64,000 nt of DNA. Origin: Pirellulales bacterium (GTDB lineage: Bacteria > Planctomycetota > Planctomycetia > Pirellulales > Thermoguttaceae). The notes below the pieces were generated by a model, which saw only the letters and a program-made list of their open reading frames with translations, made no database searches and was not told where the DNA came from. Shown one piece after another: positions 53,964-63,163 of the stretch. Each line of letters starts with the position of its first letter. The first letter of the stretch is position 1. The translations under genes were made by a program, and so were the position numbers. The stretch lies in NCBI GenBank assembly GCA_016935315.1, contig JAFGRD010000100.1, positions 1 through 64,000 on the forward strand. Reading direction: 5' to 3'.

Positions 53964-54740
53964 GTGTCGATGGCCAATGTGCTGAATGTGCACGCGAAAC
54001 CGAGCCTGGTCGATCCGCAAGAACTGGTCGGAGCGACGGTGGTGGTGGTCGACGTCTTGCGGGCTTCGACGACGATCGTCTACGCACTGGAGGCGGGGGC
54101 CGAATGCGTGGTTCCCTGTGTGGAGGTGGACGAGGCTCGGGAAATCGCCCAGCGTCATTCGGGCGGCCAGGTCCTTTTGGGGGGCGAGCGGAACGGCCTG
54201 CCCATCGACGGTTTCGATCTGGGTAATTCGCCCGCCGAGTATTCAGCCGAGCGGGTCGGCGGCAAGACAATCGTCTTCACCACGACCAACGGCACCGGCG
54301 CATTGCAGCGGGCCCTGCCGGCCGATCGGATCCTGATCGGGGCTTTCGTCAACGCGTCGGCGATTGTCGAGCAACTGCTGAATCAGAAGCGGATTCACGT
54401 GCTCTGCGCGAGCACCCGCGGACAGTTCAGCACGGACGATATTCTGCTGGCAGGCATGCTGGTCGAGCGGGTGCAACGACAAGGAAGCCTGTTGTACGAG
54501 CAGAATGCCCAGGCGATAACGGCCCGCGAGAACTGGTTGCACAGCTTCGCGCTGCCGTGTGCCTTGGGCGCCGAGCCGCTTCAGCCACAGCGGCTGGCCA
54601 AGGAGTTGCGGAAGAGTGCGGGCGGGAAGAACCTGGTGGCAATCGGCATGGAAGACGACATCCTGGCGGCCTCCCAGATCGATCGCTTCAGCGGGGTGCC
54701 CGAGTTGGACGGCAAGAGGCTGCGGATCGAGTTGGCATAA
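53964..54740 (+). CDS. comB: 2-phosphosulfolactate phosphatase (ComB family)
   Basis: A 258-residue ComB-like hydrolase. GTG 53964 lies 6 nt after AAGGAG; ATG 53970 is the alternative start. The family signature is clear: VHAKPSLV, VVVVDVLRASTTIVYALEAG, GERNGLPIDGFDLGNSPAEY and KTIVFTTTNGTGAL. The Mg-binding Asp is in the VVDVLRA motif. In methanogens ComB dephosphorylates phosphosulfolactate for coenzyme M, but in bacteria it may serve sulfolactate metabolism or another phosphate ester. No other coenzyme M genes are nearby. Confidence 0.9.
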   Translation: MSMANVLNVHAKPSLVDPQELVGATVVVVDVLRASTTIVYALEAGAECVVPCVEVDEAREIAQRHSGGQVLLGGERNGLPIDGFDLGNSPAEYSAERVGGKTIVFTTTNGTGALQRALPADRILIGAFVNASAIVEQLLNQKRIHVLCASTRGQFSTDDILLAGMLVERVQRQGSLLYEQNAQAITARENWLHSFALPCALGAEPLQPQRLAKELRKSAGGKNLVAIGMEDDILAASQIDRFSGVPELDGKRLRIELA

Positions 54741-54919
54741 CCGCTGGCGGCCTCGTCGACCGGTGTCCGGCGCCCGCTTCGGACGGCTTGCGCGGGGACA
54801 AACCCCGCGGCTCGCTGGTTTGTCGGTTTCCTGGCTCGCCGCGGCGGCGACCGTCGACTTGTCCCCTTCGTGTTTCTGGGAGAGCGCCCCCTGGCTGAGT
54901 CGTGTTTACGAAGCTATAC

Positions 54920-55022
54920 TATTGGCGTTTGCACAGTCAATGCGCGAGGGCGACCCACGGGAGCCCGATTTTTCCGGCCTCCCGTGGGTCGACCTTGATC
55001 ATCTGCAATGCAAGCATCAATA
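54920..55022 (+). repeat. Dispersed MITE-like element, copy C
   Basis: About 103 bp with ends TATTGGCGTTTGCA and TGCAAGCATCAATA. Its internal stem is the best of the family: CGACCCACGGGAG (54951-54963) pairs perfectly with CTCCCGTGGGTCG (54979-54991) around a 15-nt loop. Relative to copies A and B, both arms carry a matching A-to-C / T-to-G change that keeps pairing. It lies 59 bp upstream of glyS, just after a TATACT box at 54915-54920, in the orientation of transcription. Confidence 0.87.
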
Positions 55023-55081
55023 GTCGGTTTGGCTGTCTTCCTGTCTGTAGCGATCCTCAGCCGCTGGAGTGTGCTGTCGCC

Positions 55082-56692
55082 ATGCAAATGGACCAATTGG
55101 TTGCCCTGTGCAAACGTCGCGGATTCCTTTTTCAGTCGAGCGAGATTTATGGTGGTCTCCAGGGCTTCTGGGACTACGGCCCGCTGGGGGTCGAATTGAA
55201 GCGGAACGTTCGCGAGGCCTGGTGGCGCGATATGGTCACGTCGCAGGACGAATTGGAGGTTCCGCCCGGCGCCCCTTCGACCTACGAAATGACAGGGCTG
55301 GATTGCACCATCATCATGCACCCGCAGGTCTGGAAGTGCTCGGGCCACTACGACCTGTTCCACGACTACATGGTCGATTGTCGCGAGTCGAAGCGGCGCT
55401 ATCGCTACGACCAGATCCAGGGACGCTGGGCGGAATCGGACGGCAAGCGGGTTTTTGTGGCGACCAACGTCTCGGGCGACGAGGGGCTGGAGGAGACCCA
55501 GCGCAAGGCGCTGAAGTTCTTCAATCTCCGCGCCAAGAATGCCGACCGGTTGCAGTGGGGCGGCCCGCTGGTCTGCCTGACCACGGTGGAGAACCTCGCC
55601 GAGGTGCTGGGGCCCGACGCCAAAGAGCCGGGCACGCTGACCGAGCCGCGTGAATTCAACCTGATGTTCAAGACGATCGTGGGCGCCTTGGGCGGCGAGG
55701 AAGACACCGCTTTCCTGCGCCCGGAGACGGCCCAGGGCATTTTTGTCAACTTCAAGAACGTGCTCGACAGCACGCGCGTGAGAGTCCCTTTCGGCATCGC
55801 CCAGATCGGCAAGAGCTTTCGCAACGAGATCACGCCGCGGAACTTCACCTTCCGCTCGCGGGAGTTCGAGCAGATGGAGATCGAGTTTTTCTGCCGGCCG
55901 GAGACGTCGCCCGACTGGTACAAGTATTGGCGCGATCGCCGGTTCCAGTGGTACATCGATCTGGGGCTGGCCGGCGACCGGTTGCGATTGCGGGATCACG
56001 ATCCGGACGAGTTGAGCCACTACTCGTGCGGCACGGCCGACATCGAATACGCCTTTCCGTTTCTGGCCGACGGCGAATTCGGCGAACTGGAGGGCGTGGC
56101 CCATCGGGGCGACTTCGATCTGCGCAGCCACATGGAGGGCAAGCTGGTCCGTCAGGGCGATCAGTTGGTCGTGGAAGAAAACGAGCACGGCCAGCCGCGT
56201 CACCGCGGCAGCGGCAAGGACCTCTCCTACTACGACGACCAGACCAAGGAGCGGTTCGTGCCGCACGTGATCGAGCCGTCGGCCGGGGCCGACCGGGCCA
56301 CGCTGGCGTTTCTGTGCGAGGCCTACAACGAGGACGAAGTGCCCGACGAGAAGGGCAAGCTGACCAAGCGGGTGTTCATGAAATTCCATCCCCGGCTGGC
56401 CCCGATCAAGGCGGCCGTCTTTCCGCTGGTCAAGAAAGACGGCATGCCCGAGGTGGCCAAGGAAATCTACAGAACGCTCAAACCGCATCTGACCGCCTTC
56501 TATGACGAGAAAGGCGCGGTGGGCCGTCGCTATCGCCGACAGGACGAAGTGGGCACGCCGTTTTGCATCACGGTCGACGGCCAGACGATGCAGGACGGCA
56601 CGGTCACCATTCGCGACCGAGACACGCTGGAACAGTGGCGCGTGAGCAAGGAAGACTGCCTGAGCGAGTTGCAGCAGCGGCTGAAGGCGTAG
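55082..56692 (+). CDS. glyS: Glycyl-tRNA synthetase (dimeric class II type)
   Basis: A 536-residue alpha2-type enzyme. The ATG at 55082 was chosen because homologues start with MDxLVALCKRRGF-like sequence; the frame is open upstream through the repeat element. Class II motifs are present: RGFLFQSSEIYGGLQGFWDY at the start, LRPETAQGIF, then FGIAQIGKSFRNEITPR (motif 2). EFEQMEIEFF and the glycine-recognition region around SCGTADIEYAFPF follow. The C-terminal anticodon-binding domain includes LAPIKAAVFPLVKKDGM. It charges tRNA-Gly and is essential. Confidence 0.95.
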   Translation: MQMDQLVALCKRRGFLFQSSEIYGGLQGFWDYGPLGVELKRNVREAWWRDMVTSQDELEVPPGAPSTYEMTGLDCTIIMHPQVWKCSGHYDLFHDYMVDCRESKRRYRYDQIQGRWAESDGKRVFVATNVSGDEGLEETQRKALKFFNLRAKNADRLQWGGPLVCLTTVENLAEVLGPDAKEPGTLTEPREFNLMFKTIVGALGGEEDTAFLRPETAQGIFVNFKNVLDSTRVRVPFGIAQIGKSFRNEITPRNFTFRSREFEQMEIEFFCRPETSPDWYKYWRDRRFQWYIDLGLAGDRLRLRDHDPDELSHYSCGTADIEYAFPFLADGEFGELEGVAHRGDFDLRSHMEGKLVRQGDQLVVEENEHGQPRHRGSGKDLSYYDDQTKERFVPHVIEPSAGADRATLAFLCEAYNEDEVPDEKGKLTKRVFMKFHPRLAPIKAAVFPLVKKDGMPEVAKEIYRTLKPHLTAFYDEKGAVGRRYRRQDEVGTPFCITVDGQTMQDGTVTIRDRDTLEQWRVSKEDCLSELQQRLKA

Positions 56693-56745
56693 GGCCTGTC
56701 AGCCAATAACGTCCATCCGGCATTCTCGATGGTGCGTTCTCTTTC

Positions 56746-57531
56746 TCAATGCTGCATCTTGCCAATCTTCATCGCCAGCAGATCGAGCTGGCTCTTCAGA
56801 TCCGACAGCAGCAGGTCCGGTCCGGCGCCATCGGCCAGATGGGAGTAGAACGCGCTGGAAGGCGAGCTGTGGCTGGTGCTGAGCCGGGTAGTGGCCGCTT
56901 TCAATTCGTGGAGCTGCTGGTCGACGTCGTCGAGCTTGCTCGACGCACGGCGGCTGTCGTGCCACAGGCGATCCATCTGCAGGACTAGGCCCAGCAGCAA
57001 AGCGATCTGGCCGCAAAGCGTCACCGGCATGCCGATGGCCCACAGCTCCTCGCGGCTGCTGACGACGGACCATCCCAGGAGAATTCCACCACAGACGAAG
57101 GCCGTGGTGCCCAACGATAATGTGGCCCACGAGAAGAACGCCAAAACGGGACGGGCTGTCGAGCAGCTTGACCTCGAGGCGTGGCCCGGCTCACCCTGGA
57201 CAGAGGGATGCCAACTGGCCGGCTGCATATGTGCCGAGTCGAGCCGGGCCTTTTCCTCCTCGCAGACCGCTTCGGCCCGTTGGCGGTGGCCCTTTCCTAC
57301 GTCCAGCACGCGCTCGATGTGCTGCAACTGCTGGTCCAGCTCCCAGCGGTCGTAAGTGGTTGGGCTCGAGCCGGATTCCACGTCGGTCGCTGCGTCGCTG
57401 GCCAATGGCCCGTCTACCAGCGGAATTCCAGTGGGCTTTCGGAGCCTGCCGGCACAGCGGGGACAACAGTATTCCCCCTTGTCTGCCGAGGCGATTCCGG
57501 GCACATCCTGTTGACACTGCTTGCACCACAT
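56746..57531 (-). CDS. Zinc-ribbon, two-helix membrane protein of unknown function
   Basis: A 261-residue protein. The N-terminus has a zinc ribbon with MWCKQCQQDVPG and CCPRCAGRL (two CxxC pairs, residues 3-29). A linker rich in Ser/Thr follows, then a coiled-coil stretch (~65-100), two membrane helices (about 128-150 and 165-185) and a C-terminal coiled coil (190-260). This layout recurs in planctomycetes without known function. It converges with glyS, 53 bp apart. Position gives no clue to its role. Confidence 0.65.
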   Translation of the reverse strand: MWCKQCQQDVPGIASADKGEYCCPRCAGRLRKPTGIPLVDGPLASDAATDVESGSSPTTYDRWELDQQLQHIERVLDVGKGHRQRAEAVCEEEKARLDSAHMQPASWHPSVQGEPGHASRSSCSTARPVLAFFSWATLSLGTTAFVCGGILLGWSVVSSREELWAIGMPVTLCGQIALLLGLVLQMDRLWHDSRRASSKLDDVDQQLHELKAATTRLSTSHSSPSSAFYSHLADGAGPDLLLSDLKSQLDLLAMKIGKMQH

Positions 57532-57766
57532 GGTGTTCTTACCATCGGCCGCCGCCTTGTGAAACTGGACGGAATTCGTAGATTTTGCGGGCGCACCGGA
57601 GGGCCGGATGAGAAACTGCGTAGCCGAATGGTAGGCTGAGTAGCCCAGCGAATCCGCGCAAGACGAGAGGCTGGCGTCGAGGCCACGGGGAGTTCGGGAT
57701 GATGGCAGGCGTGGAGTCTATTGGTCTTTGCAGGGTAAATATCAATAGACACGCCCGCCGGCGCGT

Positions 57767-59575
57767 TCACTCGTCGTACCACTCGCCGCGAAGCCAGTCG
57801 ACCAACAGCCCCAACTGCTGCTCGGTGAGTTGGTTTTTCGCCGGCTCGTCGGGGAACTCGGCATAGGCCGGCATGCGGTCGTTTTCGTCGCCGTAGAATC
57901 GCTTGTGGGCCGGGTTGCCGATAATTCCCATCAGCCACTCGCCAGAGGCGTAGCCGGTCAGATCCGGCGCCGAGCCCAGTTGGCCCTTGTCGTGAAACCT
58001 GTGACAGCCGGTGCAGCCGAAGAAGTCGTCTAACATATCCCGGCCCTCGGCAATCTGGGAAGACTGTTTGGCATCCACCTCCTGCTGTGATCTCAGCCGG
58101 GCCTCGGCCGAGAGGGCAGCGATCGCCTTTTGCAGATCGGTCTTCTCCTCGTCATCCAGATCGTTCAGCGAATCGCGAACGAAGGCCGCCATGTCGCCCT
58201 TGCGGAACTTGGTGTTGCCGAAGTATTGCGGCGAAGTGATCCGTTTCGGATCGAGCAGCCCGCTCAGCCACTGGCGGCTGCCGTACGCATGGAGGTTCGG
58301 TGCGGAGGACTCTTCGGCCGCAATACCCTGGCCTTCGGCGTCGAGGTAGTCGTGGCAACTGGCACAATGGGTCTTGAAGAGGATCGGCCCCTGCGTTTTC
58401 GGGTCGTTGCGCAGCAGGGTCAGGGCACCGGTCGCCGGAATGCCGCTGGGGGCGCGGGCGAGCTGGCGAACTCGCTCCGCCTGTTGGTGCCCTTCGGCCA
58501 AGGCGGCCTGATGCTCTTTGTTGGCCCGATCGTGAGCCAACGAGCGGAAGGAGAGTGCCACAATGCCGATGAGAATCACCGCGGTGAAGCCAACATTGAA
58601 CCAGTGGCCTGCCGGACTGCGGCCGATAAAGGGCATCAGAAAGACGACGCAAACCAGCAGTCCGGGCACGAGGAAGATGGGCACGATCTTCAGTTCGCCC
58701 GGGAAGAGGTTGGAGAACTCGTACAGTCCAAGGAAGGCCCATTCCGGTCGTGCGGCGGCGTAGAAACTGGACGGATCGGGATCGGCCGGAGCCCCGAGTG
58801 CCACGCCGGCATGATCGCCGGACATGCCGTGCTGCAAGGCCAGCAACAGGACGACCACGAGGACTGCCAGATTGGCCACGGCGTTGCGCAACGCTTGCTG
58901 GGGCCAGAACGGGGCGGCCTTTCCGCCAGCAGCGGCTTCGGCCGCGTCCGTACGACGCAACAGCAGACCGTGCAGCACCAGCAACACGGCGAAGATGGCC
59001 GAGAACAACCCGATGTGCAACGCGAGAAACCTGGTGAGTGTGAGATGCCCGAACGCCGGACCGCCGGCCGCCAGCTTGAACAGGCCTCCGCCGATGCCCG
59101 GGATGAGCGTCAGGAAGCTCACGCGCACTTGCGTGGCGGCGTAGCTGTTCTGATCCCAAGCCAGCAGATCGCCGGTGAGCATGAGTCCCAGAGTGAAAAG
59201 CCCCATGAGCACGGCGACCCAGAACACGAGCTCGCGGGGCGCCCGATACCGCCACGTGACGATCAGTTGAATCAGGTAGACGCCGATCAGCACCAGCAGC
59301 ACCTGGGCGGAATAGTGGTGCACCGCCCGCAGCAGCCAGCCACCGACGACCTCGTGCTGGACGAAGTAGACGCTTTCCCAGGCGGTTTGGGCGCTGGGGC
59401 TATAGAACGTCCAGAGGAAGAAGCCGGTGACCGCCTGCACGCAAAAGCTGAAGAGGATGGCACACGGCCAGACCCGGCTCCAGCGGGCACCGCCGGGAAC
59501 AGGGCTCTCGAGGCATCCGCGCAACACGGCGCTGCAACCGCTGCGGTCTTCGATCCAACGGAATAGGGCTTTCAT
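57767..59575 (-). CDS. Cytochrome b6/subunit IV fused to a diheme cytochrome c domain
   Basis: A 602-residue quinol oxidase subunit. Residues ~30-210 are cytochrome b6-like. His86, His187 and His202 fall at the numbering of plant b6, but the fourth ligand position, 100, is Tyr (VLIGVYLIQ). The quinol-site motif PEWAFLGLYEF follows at ~280, then three more helices (subunit IV). The C-terminal ~230 residues are periplasmic cytochrome c with CASCH and CTGCH. Its start overlaps the Rieske gene stop by 4 bp. With the Rieske protein it forms a bc-type complex in addition to ACIII. Confidence 0.92.
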   Translation of the reverse strand: MKALFRWIEDRSGCSAVLRGCLESPVPGGARWSRVWPCAILFSFCVQAVTGFFLWTFYSPSAQTAWESVYFVQHEVVGGWLLRAVHHYSAQVLLVLIGVYLIQLIVTWRYRAPRELVFWVAVLMGLFTLGLMLTGDLLAWDQNSYAATQVRVSFLTLIPGIGGGLFKLAAGGPAFGHLTLTRFLALHIGLFSAIFAVLLVLHGLLLRRTDAAEAAAGGKAAPFWPQQALRNAVANLAVLVVVLLLALQHGMSGDHAGVALGAPADPDPSSFYAAARPEWAFLGLYEFSNLFPGELKIVPIFLVPGLLVCVVFLMPFIGRSPAGHWFNVGFTAVILIGIVALSFRSLAHDRANKEHQAALAEGHQQAERVRQLARAPSGIPATGALTLLRNDPKTQGPILFKTHCASCHDYLDAEGQGIAAEESSAPNLHAYGSRQWLSGLLDPKRITSPQYFGNTKFRKGDMAAFVRDSLNDLDDEEKTDLQKAIAALSAEARLRSQQEVDAKQSSQIAEGRDMLDDFFGCTGCHRFHDKGQLGSAPDLTGYASGEWLMGIIGNPAHKRFYGDENDRMPAYAEFPDEPAKNQLTEQQLGLLVDWLRGEWYDE

Positions 59576-60156
59576 GCTTTGACCACCTTCTTGGCAGTGC
59601 CGGTTTCAAAACTCTGGAACTTCACCAGGACCTCCCCGTCGCTTTCGACCTTGACGTCGAGCGTATCCAGGTCGCGCGGGCTGGGCGACGTTTCGTCCAG
59701 GCGCTTGCCCGACAGGTCGAAGCTCGCGCTGTGGCAGGGACAGAAGAACTTCCCGCCGTCGTCGGTCGCCTCGTATTGAATCGAGCAGCCTGCGTGAGGA
59801 CAAACGACTTGCAGCGCCTCGACCTTGTCCGGCTTCACCCGACGCAGGAAAACGGCCCCGATCGGCTCGTTTGGGAAGCGGTTCCAGGCGTCGGTCCGAT
59901 CGGCGATCACGGGGAACTTCCGCGGCGTGCCGTCCTCGGGCAGCACGTCCAGGGACGTCAGCCGCATGAACCGGCCTGCCTGGCCGTGCTGTCGCAACGG
60001 ATTCAGAAAAGAGACGATGCCGACGACTGCCGGCACCAGCAAGGTCACGGTTCCGAGCACCAGCGAGATCGCCTGGGCCAAGAAGCCGCGACGCTGTTCG
60101 GCCGCAGCCGGCCCGGCAGAGTTGTCCTGGGGTGGAGTTGGGGAGGGCGTTTCCAT
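59572..60156 (-). CDS. Rieske [2Fe-2S] protein of a bc-type complex
   Basis: A 194-residue membrane-anchored Rieske protein with one N-terminal helix (residues ~28-52). The cluster ligands are in CPHAGC and CPCHSASF (~120-150), the normal two Cys and two His. The ATG at 60156 has AAAGGT upstream. The stop overlaps the cytochrome b start (ATGA), so both are translated together. It passes electrons from quinol bound at cytochrome b to the c-type hemes. Confidence 0.95.
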   Translation of the reverse strand: METPSPTPPQDNSAGPAAAEQRRGFLAQAISLVLGTVTLLVPAVVGIVSFLNPLRQHGQAGRFMRLTSLDVLPEDGTPRKFPVIADRTDAWNRFPNEPIGAVFLRRVKPDKVEALQVVCPHAGCSIQYEATDDGGKFFCPCHSASFDLSGKRLDETSPSPRDLDTLDVKVESDGEVLVKFQSFETGTAKKVVKA

Positions 60157-60216
60157 ATCGTTACCTTTGGGAGGCAGTGAGTCGTGCACGGTGTTTTGCG
60201 GCGGCCAGGCCTCGCA

Positions 60217-61197
60217 TTATTGCATCGCCGCACGAACCGCGTCAAGCACCCTGGCTTGCGCCGAGCGGAGCGGCTCGTCGAGGAACGCTCCCGCCGCTTT
60301 CTTGTGTCCTCCTCCGCCGAACTGCCTGGCCAGAAGGCTGCAGTCCAGCTCGTTGCGGCTGCGGAAGCTGATCTTGAAGCCGCCGGTGACTTGTTCCACG
60401 AAGATCACGGCCGCCTCGGTCCCGCCTACCGCAAGGGTCATGTTGATCATGTCTTCGCTGTCAGAGGGGTGGGCCGCGGCAGCCTCGAAGTCTGCCCGTT
60501 CGATGTAGGTGTGGATCAGTCGACCGTCCAACTCCGTCTGTGTTCGAGCCATGGCGCGGCCCAGCAAGTGGAGCCGTGCGAGCGTGTCTTCTTCGTACAA
60601 TTGACGGTACAGGTCGGCCGGCAACGCGCCGGCATCGACCAGCCGGGCGGCCAGGCGCAGCGTCTCGCTGGTTGTCGAGGAGAAGCGGAACCAGCCGGTA
60701 TCGGTGGCCAGCGCGGCAAAAGCGTATTGTGCGATCTCCGGCGTCAACGCCACGCCCAGCTCGTCGGCCGCTTCGACCACCAGCCGGCCGGTCGCCTCGG
60801 CCCCGGTGTTCTTGAACAACTCGGCGCCCAAATCGTCGCCGCTGACGTGATGGTCCAATACGACCTTCACCGCCTTGGTCGAGCGAATCACGTCACCCAT
60901 CGTCCCCAGTTGCGCCCAGGCCGTCGTATCGAGCACGATCAAGACCTCGTAGTCGTCGAGTTGCTCCGAAGTGACGTCGACACCCAACTGCTTGATCCTC
61001 CGCTGCGGGTCCAGGAACTCGGCGTCGGGCGGCGTGGCAAAGGCGTTGACCACCAACACCTCTTTGCCGAGGCTTTCGAGAATGGCCGCCATGGCCAGCT
61101 CGCTGCCCAACGCGTCACAATCCGGCCGGACGTGGCTGGTCAGCAAGAACCGCTGGTGGGATCGGACAACATCGACAAATCGGGACCAGTCAGGCAT
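60217..61197 (-). CDS. nrnA: DHH-family nanoRNase / pAp phosphatase (NrnA)
   Basis: A 326-residue DHH-DHHA1 protein. Metal-binding motifs are visible: TSHVRPDCDALGSELA (~18-33), VLDTTAWAQL, the DHH box VVLDHHVSGDD and ATDTGWFRFSST. The DHHA1 end has FGGGGHKKAAGAFL. It degrades very short RNA oligomers and/or 3'-phosphoadenosine 5'-phosphate. ATG 61197 was chosen over an upstream in-frame ATG that would overlap ribF. It follows ribF by 37 bp in the same direction. Confidence 0.93.
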   Translation of the reverse strand: MPDWSRFVDVVRSHQRFLLTSHVRPDCDALGSELAMAAILESLGKEVLVVNAFATPPDAEFLDPQRRIKQLGVDVTSEQLDDYEVLIVLDTTAWAQLGTMGDVIRSTKAVKVVLDHHVSGDDLGAELFKNTGAEATGRLVVEAADELGVALTPEIAQYAFAALATDTGWFRFSSTTSETLRLAARLVDAGALPADLYRQLYEEDTLARLHLLGRAMARTQTELDGRLIHTYIERADFEAAAAHPSDSEDMINMTLAVGGTEAAVIFVEQVTGGFKISFRSRNELDCSLLARQFGGGGHKKAAGAFLDEPLRSAQARVLDAVRAAMQ

Positions 61198-61234
61198 TTT
61201 CCGTTTCCGATTCGGGATCGCACAAATGTGGTGT

Positions 61235-62179
61235 TCAGGGCTTGCGGGCAGCGCGGTCGCGCTGGAAGATCTCACACGCCGAAGCGACATCGCGATCCAT
61301 CTGCGCGGTCAGTTGCCCCACCGAGCCAAACGTCTTAATATCTCTGAGCCAGGCCAGGAAGTCAAGCTCGACCGTTTGCCCGTAGAGATCCCCGTCGAAG
61401 CCGATCAGGTAAGCCTCGATCTTCAGTTCGGCCTCCGCAAAGGTCGGATTGGGGCCGACGCTGACGGCTGCCGGCCAAAACGTGGCCCCGGCCTGGAATT
61501 GACCGGCGTAGATCCCTTGCGCGGGAAGCAGCGTGTCGACGCGACCGAGATTCGCCGTCGGAAATCCCAGGCTCCGGCCCCGCCCCGCACCGCGAATCAC
61601 CTCGCCGCGGATCCGATACGGCCGCCCGAGCATCACCTGCGCCTGCTCGACGTCGCCGGCGGCAATCAGCGATCGGATCCGGGAGCTGGAGACGTTCAGG
61701 TGACCGATCTGCACCGGCTTGACCACCTCGACGGCAATCGACGCCTCTGCGCAGAATCGCTGCAACACGTCGATGTTGCCCGAACGGTCGTGGCCGAAGA
61801 AGAAATTCTCGCCCTCGACCATAGCCCGAGCGTCGAGCTGCTGACGAATCATCCGGTCGAAGAACTGCCGGGCTTCGAGTTGCAGGAACGCACGATCAGT
61901 CGGACAGGCCAGGACGGCGTCGGCGCCGAGCTCCGTGAGCAACTGCGCTTTTCGCTCGGTCCAGGTCAGCGGTGTCGGCGCGCGCTCCGGGTGGAGGATC
62001 GTCGCCGGGTGCGGGTCAAAGGTGAAGACAACCGCCGGTCCGCCGACTTGCCGGGCCAACTGGGCCAAGAGCCGAATAATCCGGGCATGGCCCAAGTGGA
62101 CGCCGTCGAAGTTGCCGATTGACACTGCACCGTGGCAAAACGAATCGGGAAGCTGGTTCAGATCGCGGAAGAGATTCAC
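61235..62179 (-). CDS. ribF: Bifunctional riboflavin kinase / FAD synthetase
   Basis: A 314-residue enzyme starting with GTG at 62179; the upstream sequence is C-rich on this strand and no clear ribosome-binding site is seen. The FAD synthetase half has SIGNFDGVHLGHARI (~20-34) and the late VSSSRIRSLIAAGDV. The kinase half has GRGRSLGFPTANL and GIYAGQF, plus the end PTFAEAELKIEAYLI. It makes FMN and FAD from riboflavin. nrnA follows on the same strand. Confidence 0.95.
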   Translation of the reverse strand: MNLFRDLNQLPDSFCHGAVSIGNFDGVHLGHARIIRLLAQLARQVGGPAVVFTFDPHPATILHPERAPTPLTWTERKAQLLTELGADAVLACPTDRAFLQLEARQFFDRMIRQQLDARAMVEGENFFFGHDRSGNIDVLQRFCAEASIAVEVVKPVQIGHLNVSSSRIRSLIAAGDVEQAQVMLGRPYRIRGEVIRGAGRGRSLGFPTANLGRVDTLLPAQGIYAGQFQAGATFWPAAVSVGPNPTFAEAELKIEAYLIGFDGDLYGQTVELDFLAWLRDIKTFGSVGQLTAQMDRDVASACEIFQRDRAARKP

Positions 62180-62245
62180 GGGGGGGGCGCCAGGTGTTCG
62201 GATTCTGATCTGCTACTGACTCTCGTTGGCGGAGGGCCCGGTCCA

Positions 62246-63028
62246 TTACACGCTCTCGTCCGAGAGCTGCCGAATCTCGTCGCGCAGCCGGGCAGCTTCC
62301 TCGAACTCCTCGGCCGCTACGGCCGCCTCTAGCTTGTTGCGGAGGATCTGGACCGCCGTTTGGGGACGCGATGCCCTGGCACGCTGCTCCTTCAGGACGA
62401 TCTCATCCCGCCAGTGCTCCAAGCTCATCAACTCGGCGCACTCCTCCACACGGTGCGACTGCTGGTACTCGTCCAGAAAGTCCCGGATCGCGTCGATTCC
62501 CGATTCGATCACCTGCAAGGCCTCCTCGTAATGTTTCTTCTCGATCAACGGCGTGGCGACGGACCGCGTGTACATCATCCTCACGTAGGGGCGCCACTGG
62601 TCGAACTGCAGTTTGTGACGGTCGTCTTTGGCGTACTCACAGACGAAACCGAACAGTTGCAGGTTCCGCTGCGTGTCGCGGGCACAAAGCTCGTAGAGCT
62701 TCAGATGCCAGAAGCTCAAGTAGCGGTGGTAGTACTGAACCCCCTCGCCCCACAGCCGAACGCAGTCGTCCTCGTCGAGTTGGAAGGCGGCCGAGTCGGG
62801 ATGGGCCTCGTCGTGGGCCCCTTGGCGCTGGAGGTAGTATTCCAGCCACGATTCGCACCCTTCGGGGCGCGACCCGTCGGGCCGCCCGTCTCGTTCCATT
62901 TGCAGCACGCCCAAGTCCATGCGCAACTGGATCTTCTCACGACCATCGTCCCCACGGATCGTCCGGACGGTCACCTCGTTGGGGTCGTAGTCCCAGCCCT
63001 TCAGAATCTTCGACAAGTCTTTCGACAT
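62246..63028 (-). CDS. UVR-domain protein of unknown function
   Basis: A 260-residue protein. ATG 63028 is used; a TTG codon lies directly before it. The main body (residues ~1-210) is helical with no recognised enzyme motif: KGWDYDPNEVTVRTIRGDDG opening, a long acidic helix bundle, and YHRYLSFWHLKLYELCARD. The last ~35 residues form a UvrB/UvrC (UVR) motif, LRNKLEAAVAAEEFEEAARL, followed by RDEIRQL. Such proteins are conserved in planctomycetes; the UVR motif mediates protein contacts. Repeat copy D starts 20 bp upstream. Confidence 0.7.
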   Translation of the reverse strand: MSKDLSKILKGWDYDPNEVTVRTIRGDDGREKIQLRMDLGVLQMERDGRPDGSRPEGCESWLEYYLQRQGAHDEAHPDSAAFQLDEDDCVRLWGEGVQYYHRYLSFWHLKLYELCARDTQRNLQLFGFVCEYAKDDRHKLQFDQWRPYVRMMYTRSVATPLIEKKHYEEALQVIESGIDAIRDFLDEYQQSHRVEECAELMSLEHWRDEIVLKEQRARASRPQTAVQILRNKLEAAVAAEEFEEAARLRDEIRQLSDESV

Positions 63029-63047
63029 CAATTCGCCTGATCGGGCT

Positions 63048-63147
63048 TATTGACGTTTGCAGCGTCCATGCGCGAAAACGACCGCCGGGATCCCGACTCT
63101 CAGGCCTCCCGTTGGTCGGCCCTGGTCATTCGCACCCCTCGCAAGCT
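63048..63147 (+). repeat. Dispersed MITE-like element, copy D (diverged)
   Basis: About 100 bp. The left end TTATTGACGTTTGCAG and the CATGCGCGA segment are well kept. The internal arms CGACCGCCGGGA and TCCCGTTGGTCG pair with one G-T wobble and one mismatch. The right terminal repeat is decayed (CTCGCAAGC). It sits 20 bp upstream of the UVR-domain gene on the other strand. Confidence 0.75.
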
Positions 63148-63163
63148 GCCAGTTGGATACTGC

